NCBI GenBank assembly: GCA_025355255.1
Contig: JANYAA010000443.1
Span: forward strand, 1 to 5,066
Length of the DNA stretch: 5,066 nt
Origin: Chloroflexota bacterium
GTDB taxonomy: Bacteria > Chloroflexota > Limnocylindria > Limnocylindrales > CSP1-4
Direction of reading: 5' to 3'
Below, piece after piece: positions 1 to 5,066 of this stretch. A model generated the notes under the pieces. That model was not told the origin of the DNA. It was given only the letters and a program-made list of their open reading frames with translations, and ran no database searches. The first letter of the stretch is position 1. Every line of letters starts with the position of its first letter. Position numbers and translations under genes: made by a program.

Positions 1-1
1 A

Positions 2-1822
2 ATTCACCGAACTCAAGCAGGAACTGATCAGCAACTCGATGTCGCTGAGCGGGTCCCGGCCAGCGTCACCGGTGACGGTGAGCACACGGTCCGGCAGCTT
101 GTGGACACCGTCAACGCGGACCCACGCCGCGGCATCGGCCACGAGAAGGTGCTCACGCGGATCAAGCTGGACGCCAATGCCGAAGTGGTCCTGGCGGACC
201 AGGGCTACACGCCCGTTGACATCCCGGCCAAGGGCGCCCTCGTCAAGCTTGCCCTCACCGGCAACATGTCAACCGGCGGCACCTCGATCGACCGGACGCA
301 GGAAGCGCATCCCGACAACATCGAGATCGCCGAGACGGCCGCGCTGGTGGTGGGCCTCGACATCGCCGGCATCGACTTCATCTGCCCGGACATCACGGAG
401 CCCGTCCGCGAGACCGGTGGCGGGATCGTGGAGATCAATGCCGCGCCGGGCTTCCGGATGCACACGCACCCCACGGAAGGCGAGCCGCAGTACGTGGCCA
501 AGCCCGTTGTGGACCTGCTGTTCCCGGCTGGCGCCCCGTCACGCATCCCGATCATCGCCGTCACGGGTACCAACGGGAAGACAACTACTGTCCGGATGCT
601 CTCCCACATCCTCAAGATGATGGGCAAGCGCGTGGGCATGACGTCCACGGACGGCATCGTCATCGACGGGCGGCTGATGAAGCGCGGCGACATGTCTGGG
701 CCAAAGTCTGCCCAGATGGTGCTGCAGAACCCCACTGTGGACACCGCGGTGTTTGAGGTGGCCCGCGGCGGCATTCTGCGCGAAGGCCTGGGCTATGACC
801 GCAACGACGTGGCCGTGGTCACCAACGTCACCGGCGACCACCTGGGGCTTGGCGGAATCGACACGCTGGGCCAGCTGGCCAACGTCAAGGGCGTGCTTGT
901 GGACGCGGTGCCGCGCTCCGGGTCCGCTGTGCTCAATGCGGACGACCCGCACGTGTACCGGATGGGCCGCCACTGCGCGGGCCGCGTGATCCTGTTCTCG
1001 ATGTCGAAGAAGAAGGGCGAAGACGGCTTCGACCGCGTGGACGGCCACACCGCGCGCGGCAACGCCGCGTTCGTCCTGCAGGACACGCCGCAGGGCGAGC
1101 TGATGGCGCTCCGACACGGGCCCCGCGTCATGCCTGTGCTGTACACGCACCTGATGCCGGCAACCTTTGGCGGCAAGGCGCGCATGAACGTGGCCAACGC
1201 GCTGGCCGCGGCTGCGGCAGCCTGGGCATCGGGCGCCCACCTCCACGACATCCGCCAGGGGCTGCGGACGTTCACCACGTCGTTCTTTCAGGCGCCGGGC
1301 CGGCTCAACATGGTGGAGGTAGGCGGGACGCGCGTCGTCATCGACTACTGTCACAACGTGGACGGCATGCGCCAGCTGGCCGACTTCGTGAACCGCATGG
1401 TCACCGACGCCCACGGGCGCACCGGCCGGGCCATCGGGATCATCGGCACGCCGGGCGATCGGCGCGACAAGGACCAGTTCGACTACGGATACGTGGCCGC
1501 TTCCGCGTTTGATGAGCTGATCATCCGCGAGGACAAGGGGCTGCGCGGACGGTCGCCGGGCGAGACTGCCGGGCACGTGGCTGAGGGGATTCGGGCGGCC
1601 CGCGCATCTGCCGAGGGCGCGCGGACTACGCACGTGGAGACGATCCTCGAGGAGGGCGCCGCCGTGCACGCGGCCTTCCGCCGGGCGCTCCCCGGCGACC
1701 TCATCGTGGTCTGCGCCGACGATCCCGTAGGGGTCTATCGTGCGGCGATGGCGTTTGGCGCCAAGAGCCAGGGCGGTGCGGCGTTTATGGATCCGGGCGA
1801 GCTTGGGTCGTCGCTGGAATGA
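2..1822 (+). CDS. cphA: Cyanophycin synthetase, C-terminal part (5' end outside window)
   Basis: Cyanophycin synthetase is a cytoplasmic enzyme that makes multi-L-arginyl-poly-L-aspartate. In the known family the ATP-grasp domain adds Asp to the backbone and the Mur-ligase domain adds Arg to the Asp side chain, each using ATP. About 606 codons are visible; full proteins are near 870-900 residues, so roughly the first third is missing. Seen here: the ATP-grasp end (AERVPA, GDGEHT, DPRRGIGHEKVL, then the metal-binding EINAAPG at bases 431-451 and HPTEGEPQYVAKPVVDLLFP). Next is the Mur domain, with P-loop VTGTNGKTT (560-586), ARGGILREG, TNVTGDHLGLGG, the VK lysine (887-889) expected to be carbamylated, LNADDP, and MNVANALAAAAAAW. 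It ends with the C-terminal substrate domain: FFQAPGRLN, VIDYCHNVDGM, GTPGDRRDKDQ and REDKGLRGR. The frame is open from base 2 without a stop. A GTG at base 101 is internal to the ATP-grasp domain and is not the true start. The stop is TGA at 1820-1822. The family is certain; substrate specificity (Arg versus another amino acid) cannot be read from motifs alone. Confidence 0.93.
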   Translation: MHRTQAGTDQQLDVAERVPASVTGDGEHTVRQLVDTVNADPRRGIGHEKVLTRIKLDANAEVVLADQGYTPVDIPAKGALVKLALTGNMSTGGTSIDRTQEAHPDNIEIAETAALVVGLDIAGIDFICPDITEPVRETGGGIVEINAAPGFRMHTHPTEGEPQYVAKPVVDLLFPAGAPSRIPIIAVTGTNGKTTTVRMLSHILKMMGKRVGMTSTDGIVIDGRLMKRGDMSGPKSAQMVLQNPTVDTAVFEVARGGILREGLGYDRNDVAVVTNVTGDHLGLGGIDTLGQLANVKGVLVDAVPRSGSAVLNADDPHVYRMGRHCAGRVILFSMSKKKGEDGFDRVDGHTARGNAAFVLQDTPQGELMALRHGPRVMPVLYTHLMPATFGGKARMNVANALAAAAAAWASGAHLHDIRQGLRTFTTSFFQAPGRLNMVEVGGTRVVIDYCHNVDGMRQLADFVNRMVTDAHGRTGRAIGIIGTPGDRRDKDQFDYGYVAASAFDELIIREDKGLRGRSPGETAGHVAEGIRAARASAEGARTTHVETILEEGAAVHAAFRRALPGDLIVVCADDPVGVYRAAMAFGAKSQGGAAFMDPGELGSSLE

Positions 1823-1841
1823 GCGGTCCCGCACGCTCGCG

Positions 1842-3524
1842 TTAGGCGCTGATGCCGTCGAGCGGCACGGCGCCCAGCTGGGCCAGCAGCGCAAACACCT
1901 CGTCGCGCTGCTCATGGCAGAACAGGACCACGACACGAGGTTCGTCAGGACCTGACAGCTCGGCCGCCAGCGCCGCCAGCTCCGTCTCATACACGGGCAC
2001 GTCATCGAGGTTGGCGCCGCCCTCGGCCAAGCCCTCGCGCAGCAGGCGAACCACGTCGTCGGCGGCCCGACCGCGCAGATAGGTGCGCGTCTCCTTCACG
2101 GCTAGACGCTGGGCTCGTCCGGCGGCGATCCGGCCGATGCCACGGAGCGTGTCGTCGGGCCGGTCGCCCGCGGTGCCGATGATGGCGGTGACCGGTGCAG
2201 CGCCCCTGCCGGCGCCCACGGCCTCGGCCACGCCGAGAATCGCCTCGGTGCCCGCTTCGTTGTGCGCAAAGTCCACGATCACCGTCCGGCGGCCCAGCGC
2301 AAACAGGTTCATCCGGCCGGGTGAGAGCGCGGCCGAGGGGCGGAAGTCATGCAGCCCGTCGGCGATCTGGGCAAGCGTGGCACCCAGCGCCCGTGCCCCG
2401 GCGGCAGCGGCCAGTGCGTTGGCCACGTTGTGCGGCGCGTGGCCGCCAAGCGCCACGGGCAGGTCCGTGATGGCCAAGAACGGGACGGCCGCACCGTCCT
2501 CGTGCGCCACCATGTGACCATCCGCGAGCGCGTAGGCCCGGGCGCCCGCGGCGCGATGGCGGGCCAACACCGTTGCGCCCGGCAGATCCATGGAGAACCA
2601 AGCCACCTTCGCCCGCACCCTCCGGGCCACCGCCGCCACGTACGGGTCGTCGGCGTTGAGGACCACCCAGCCGTCGGCCCGCGTGATGCGACAGACAGTG
2701 GACTTCACCTCGGTCAGCTCGGCCAGCGTGTGGATGCCGCCAAGGTCCAGATGGTCCGGCGACACGTTGGTGAACACCGAGGCCTCGTTGGACTCGTAGC
2801 CGATGCCGCGCTGGACCAGCCCGCCGCGGGCCGTCTCAAGCACCGCCACATCCACATCCGATCGCCGCAGGATGGCCGCAGCACCGCCCGGCCCCGTCCA
2901 GTCGCCGGCGTCCACCAGCCGCTCGTCCACAAGGATCCCGTCTGACGTGGTGGTCCCGACGTGGTGGCCCGCGCGCAGCAGGATGTGGGTGATGAGCCGG
3001 GTGACCGTGGACTTGCCGTTGGTGCCGGTGATGGACACGACGGGGATACGGCGGGCAGCGTCGCGGATCCAGTTGGGCGCCGTCACGCCGGCGGCGTCGA
3101 TCCGCTCCGCCCAGCGCACGACGACGCGCGTCTGCGTCCCCGTCAGCCGTACGCGGCGGCCCGGCGAGACGGAGCGCAGCGCAAGGTCCAGGGCGGCCTC
3201 AGCGATGAGCCGCGCGCGGTCTGCCCCGCTCCACGGCCACGTGATGACCCATCGACCGGCGTCTGAGGCGCGGTGCACGACCACCGGGCCGGCATGCTCT
3301 CCGTGGTCTGTGCGCAGCCGTCGCGCCCAGGCCACAAGGTCCGTGACGGGGTCCGGCCACGCGGCCGCCGCCACCGGCTGCGCAAGGTGGACGAGGCCGC
3401 CGTCCTGTTCCGTCCGCGATCCGCGCCACGCCCGCGTCCGGCCAACGGCAACCTCAACCTTGACCACCGGCACAAGCCGGTAGACGGAAGGCCCCTCAAA
3501 CAGCCGGATCTCGACAAGTCGCAC
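1842..3524 (-). CDS. Stand-alone Mur ligase, cyanophycin synthetase-like, no ATP-grasp domain
   Basis: This is a complete 560-residue ATP-dependent amide ligase of the Mur family, closest by motif to the Mur half of cyanophycin synthetase. Residues 1-160 begin with VEIRLFEGPSVYRL, resembling the short N-terminal region of cyanophycin synthetases, and run directly into the Mur domain without an ATP-grasp domain. Visible motifs: P-loop SITGTNGKST (164-173, Lys171), TSDGILVDE (193-201), ARGGLVQRGIGYE (232-244), TNVSPDHLDLGG (252-263), the VK lysine at 274, LNADDP (289-294), HNVANALAAAAG (365-376), PGRMNLF (402-408), VDFAHNEAG (417-425), GTAGDRPDD (450-458) and KETRTYLRGR (477-486). All Mur catalytic motifs look intact, so it should be active. 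Across the ARGG-to-GGIxTL block it matches the neighbouring CphA at 21 of 37 residues. The GTG start at 3524 is the only ATG/GTG/TTG between the upstream in-frame TAG (3554-3552) and the conserved N-terminus. The stop is TAA at 1844-1842. Its substrate is unknown; side-chain modification or dipeptide ligation linked to cyanophycin are inferences. Confidence 0.9.
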   Translation of the reverse strand: MRLVEIRLFEGPSVYRLVPVVKVEVAVGRTRAWRGSRTEQDGGLVHLAQPVAAAAWPDPVTDLVAWARRLRTDHGEHAGPVVVHRASDAGRWVITWPWSGADRARLIAEAALDLALRSVSPGRRVRLTGTQTRVVVRWAERIDAAGVTAPNWIRDAARRIPVVSITGTNGKSTVTRLITHILLRAGHHVGTTTSDGILVDERLVDAGDWTGPGGAAAILRRSDVDVAVLETARGGLVQRGIGYESNEASVFTNVSPDHLDLGGIHTLAELTEVKSTVCRITRADGWVVLNADDPYVAAVARRVRAKVAWFSMDLPGATVLARHRAAGARAYALADGHMVAHEDGAAVPFLAITDLPVALGGHAPHNVANALAAAAGARALGATLAQIADGLHDFRPSAALSPGRMNLFALGRRTVIVDFAHNEAGTEAILGVAEAVGAGRGAAPVTAIIGTAGDRPDDTLRGIGRIAAGRAQRLAVKETRTYLRGRAADDVVRLLREGLAEGGANLDDVPVYETELAALAAELSGPDEPRVVVLFCHEQRDEVFALLAQLGAVPLDGISA

Positions 3525-3533
3525 GGTCGGGTG

Positions 3534-3539
3534 AGGATA
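3534..3539 (-). promoter_or_regulatory. Putative -10 hexamer for the stand-alone Mur ligase
   Basis: Read on the minus strand the hexamer is TATCCT, fitting the TAnnnT pattern of a -10 element. Seven bases downstream is an A at 3527, three bases before the GTG start. The transcript would therefore have almost no leader, in keeping with the absence of a purine-rich ribosome-binding site before this GTG. No convincing -35 element is seen. The identical hexamer precedes the divergent peptidase gene. Confidence 0.4.
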
Positions 3540-3565
3540 CGGCAGAGCGCCCTACGGTTTTGGAC

Positions 3566-3600
3566 GTCCCCGCGCGCCTCCGCGCGAGTCCCCGCGCCTC
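3566..3600. repeat. CG-rich direct repeat with short inverted repeat between divergent promoters
   Basis: GTCCCCGCGC occurs at 3566-3575 and again at 3588-3597, a 22-base period or about two helical turns, with CCTC soon after each copy. Inside the block, CGCGCG (3571-3576) and CGCGCG (3581-3586) flank CCTC, giving a perfect six-base inverted repeat with a four-base spacer. It sits between the two outward-facing -10-like hexamers, a natural position for an operator. GC-rich low-complexity sequence can produce such patterns by chance, so a regulatory role is only a suggestion. Confidence 0.35.
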
Positions 3601-3637
3601 AGTGTCGGCGACATCAACGCCGGAGACCCGGCCCGGC

Positions 3638-3643
3638 TATCCT
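3638..3643 (+). promoter_or_regulatory. Putative -10 hexamer for leaderless transcription of the M20 peptidase
   Basis: TATCCT ends six bases before the ATG at 3650, so transcription starting seven bases after the hexamer would begin exactly on the A of the start codon. This is the classic geometry of a leaderless gene in high-GC bacteria. No Shine-Dalgarno sequence lies just upstream, which agrees. A -35 element is not evident. This also supports ATG 3650 over any upstream in-frame start. Confidence 0.5.
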
Positions 3644-3649
3644 GCGCCG

Positions 3650-4900
3650 ATGGACCAGACCCCCGAGCTTGTGACCCACGAGGAGTTGGCCGCCCTGCGC
3701 GAGGCGGTTGAGCACACCCACGACGCGTACCTCGCCGACCTTGAGCGCCTGGTCAACACGGACTGCGGCAGCTACACGAAGGACGGCGTCGATGCGGTGG
3801 GCCGGTTCACCGCCGCCCGCCTTCGGGCCCTCGGCGCCCACGTCGTGAGCCACCCGAACGACCAGGATCTGGGCGAGACCGTTGTGGCGGAGTTCACCGG
3901 AACTGATCCAGCCGGGCCCACGCTGCTCTGCATCGGCCACATGGACACCGTGTTTGATCCGGGCACCGCGGCGGAGCGGCCGTTTGAGATCTCCGGCGGC
4001 ATCGCCACCGGACCCGGTGTCACCGACATGAAGAGCGGGCTGCTCACCGGGCTCTACGCCATCGGCGCCATCCGCGATGCTCTGCACGGGCTGCCGCTGG
4101 CGCGCCTCGTCTTTGTGGCCAACCCGGACGAGGAGATCGGCTCAATGGTGTCGACGCCGCATATCCGGCGTCTGGCCGTGGAGGCGGATGTCTGCTTTGT
4201 GCTGGAGTGCGCGCGCGCCAACGGCGACATCGTCTCGCGCCGCAAGGGCACGCTGGACGCAGTGATCACGGTGAACGGCCGCGCGTCGCATGCCGGGGTT
4301 GAACCTGAGAAGGGCCGGAGCGCCATCCTCGAGGCCGCTCGCTTGGTCACGGACCTCCACGCGCTCAACGGGCGCTGGCCGGGCGTGACGGTGAACGTGG
4401 GCGTCATCGAGGGCGGGACGCGGCCCAACGTGGTGGCGGAGCGCTGCTCCATGCAGGTGGACGTGCGCGCCGTGACCCGCGACGGGTTGGTTGCCGCTGA
4501 GGCTGCCACCCGCGAGCTGATCGCTGCGCCGCGCTCGGTGCCGGACGTCACCTTTGAGCTGGTGGAGGCCGGCCGGCACTGGCCGATGGAGAAGCTCGAG
4601 CGCTCCGGTCGTCTGGTGGACCACGCGGTTGCCCTGGCTGACGCGATGGGCTTTGAGCTGCGCGATGCCGCCACGGGCGGGGCGTCCGATGCCAACACCA
4701 CGGCTGGCATGGGCGTGCCGACGATTGACGGGCTGGGGCCGATTGGCGGGCTTGACCACTCGCCGGGCGAGTACCTGGAGGTCGGATCGATCGTCCCGCG
4801 GACCACGCTTTTGGCGGCGCTGATCACCGCTGCCGGGCGTGACCCCGCGGTGCGCGGCTGGGCGGCGGAGCGGCGGGCTAAGACGGTCGTCTCGAAGTGA
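3650..4900 (+). CDS. M20-family zinc metallopeptidase (carboxypeptidase G2-like)
   Basis: This 416-residue cytoplasmic-looking hydrolase (no signal peptide or membrane segment) is of the M20 peptidase family. M20 enzymes use two zinc ions to cleave C-terminal amino acids, dipeptides or N-acyl amino acids. Motifs in order: GHMDTV (96-101; His97 zinc ligand, Asp99 catalytic partner), [10 protein letters not shown] (121-130; Asp126 bridging zinc), NPDEEIGS (158-165; Glu161 general base, Glu162 zinc ligand), LECAR (185-189; Glu186 as further zinc ligand), the dimerisation-domain signature [13 protein letters not shown] (210-222), [10 protein letters not shown] (255-264), GGASDAN (343-349), and [16 protein letters not shown] (367-382; His370 last zinc ligand). 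The length suits the family and no key residue is missing. The frame stays open to 3560, but those extra 30 residues are Arg/Ala-rich and lie over the promoter region, so ATG 3650 is preferred. It lies divergent to the Mur ligase gene and overlaps the following RidA-like gene. The substrate is unproven; a cyanophycin-derived dipeptide is plausible from context, and glutamate- or acyl-amino-acid hydrolysis are alternatives. Confidence 0.92.
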   Translation: MDQTPELVTHEELAALREAVEHTHDAYLADLERLVNTDCGSYTKDGVDAVGRFTAARLRALGAHVVSHPNDQDLGETVVAEFTGTDPAGPTLLCIGHMDTVFDPGTAAERPFEISGGIATGPGVTDMKSGLLTGLYAIGAIRDALHGLPLARLVFVANPDEEIGSMVSTPHIRRLAVEADVCFVLECARANGDIVSRRKGTLDAVITVNGRASHAGVEPEKGRSAILEAARLVTDLHALNGRWPGVTVNVGVIEGGTRPNVVAERCSMQVDVRAVTRDGLVAAEAATRELIAAPRSVPDVTFELVEAGRHWPMEKLERSGRLVDHAVALADAMGFELRDAATGGASDANTTAGMGVPTIDGLGPIGGLDHSPGEYLEVGSIVPRTTLLAALITAAGRDPAVRGWAAERRAKTVVSK

Positions 4901-5066
4901 CCCGACGGCGGATCTCCAGCGGCGGCCCCTGGGAGTCCATCGCGGGCTACTCGCGGGCGGTCGTGGCCGGCGACACGTGCGAGGTGGCAGGCACCACGGA
5001 CGCGGGCGCCGACGGCGAGTCTCGCCACCCCGGTGACGCCGGTGCCCAGACGCGCGCGGCGTTCGA
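4897..5066 (+). CDS. RidA/YjgF-family protein, N-terminal part (3' end outside window)
   Basis: Only the first 56 codons are visible, starting at a GTG that shares GTGA with the TGA stop of the M20 peptidase. The four-base overlap implies one transcript and coupled translation. The visible protein begins [20 protein letters not shown], then [13 protein letters not shown] (about residues 23-35), and later [14 protein letters not shown] at the window end. This is the usual beginning of RidA-family proteins: a first beta strand, a G-YSRAV segment, a V-G-T strand, and the start of the helix D-AAQTR-AFE. The archetype RidA hydrolyses reactive enamine/imine intermediates from PLP enzymes such as serine/threonine dehydratase, using an Arg near residue 105. 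That position lies beyond the window, so deaminase activity cannot be judged, and the SGGPWE-GYSRAV beginning is more like the non-archetypal subgroups. Typical length is 115-135 residues. Confidence 0.82.
   Translation, partial: MTRRRISSGGPWESIAGYSRAVVAGDTCEVAGTTDAGADGESRHPGDAGAQTRAAF

Noticed and set aside
101..1822. GTG at 101 as the true start of the cphA gene
   Set aside because: Conserved ATP-grasp residues (AERVPA, GDG) lie in frame upstream of it, so the gene continues beyond the left edge.
1821..1838. Hairpin GAGCG...CGCTC just after cphA as a terminator
   Set aside because: The stem is only five pairs with an eight-base loop and no T-run on either side, too weak to call.
539..2005. 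Long minus-strand open frame of 488 codons opposite cphA
   Set aside because: It is rich in Arg, His, Ala and Val with no recognisable motifs, and it overlaps both the clear CphA domains and the end of the Mur ligase. It is a typical antisense shadow in GC-rich DNA.
2349..3483. Plus-strand open frames opposite the stand-alone Mur ligase
   Set aside because: Their composition is low-complexity Ala/Arg/Pro/Ser and they have no motifs, while the opposite strand carries every Mur-ligase signature in one unbroken frame.
3560..3649. Upstream in-frame start adding 30 residues to the M20 peptidase
   Set aside because: The added residues are Arg/Ala/Pro-rich and cover the likely promoter and repeat block, and the start at 3650 fits the family's N-terminus and the leaderless spacing.
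4054..5028. Minus-strand open frame of 324 codons opposite the M20 peptidase
   Set aside because: It has Ser/Arg/Thr-rich composition and no domain, and it lies entirely opposite the well-supported peptidase and RidA-like frames.
1..5066. CRISPR array, tRNA or rRNA gene, insertion sequence, attachment site
   Set aside because: No regularly spaced repeats, no RNA gene signatures and no transposase or terminal inverted repeats were seen; nearly all of the window is explained by four coding regions.

Overview
The window is a compact, GC-rich bacterial segment holding four genes. Two are complete and two are cut by the window edges. The theme is cyanophycin (multi-L-arginyl-poly-L-aspartate) or a related amino-acid storage polymer. 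The very high G+C at third codon positions and the GTG starts, plus a -10-like hexamer set for leaderless transcription, suggest a high-GC lineage such as Actinobacteriota or Chloroflexota. No marker gene here fixes the taxon, so this is inference only.

Layout. (1) Bases 2-1822, plus strand: the 3' two-thirds of a cyanophycin synthetase (cphA), with the end of the ATP-grasp domain and the whole Mur-ligase domain. Its 5' end lies before the window, and the first ~40 bases look atypical. (2) Bases 1842-3524, minus strand: a second, complete Mur-ligase protein of 560 residues. It resembles the Mur half of cyanophycin synthetase but has no ATP-grasp domain. It meets cphA tail to tail with a 19-base gap. 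(3) A 125-base divergent intergenic region (3525-3649) carrying a TATCCT hexamer facing each flanking gene and a CG-rich repeat block between them. (4) Bases 3650-4900, plus strand: an M20-family zinc peptidase of the carboxypeptidase G2 type, probably translated from a leaderless mRNA. (5) Bases 4897-5066, plus strand: the start of a RidA/YjgF-family protein, overlapping the peptidase stop by four bases (GTGA).

How they may work together. CphA polymerises Asp and Arg. The ATP-grasp-less Mur ligase could modify, extend or recycle the polymer or its dipeptides. The M20 peptidase is a plausible hydrolase for a released dipeptide or acyl-amino acid. The RidA-like protein could clear reactive enamine/imine intermediates from amino-acid breakdown. 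The family assignments rest on clear motifs; the pathway-level link is inferred from gene neighbourhood. The most interesting points are the stand-alone Mur ligase beside a normal cphA and the M20 peptidase as a candidate cyanophycin-dipeptide hydrolase.
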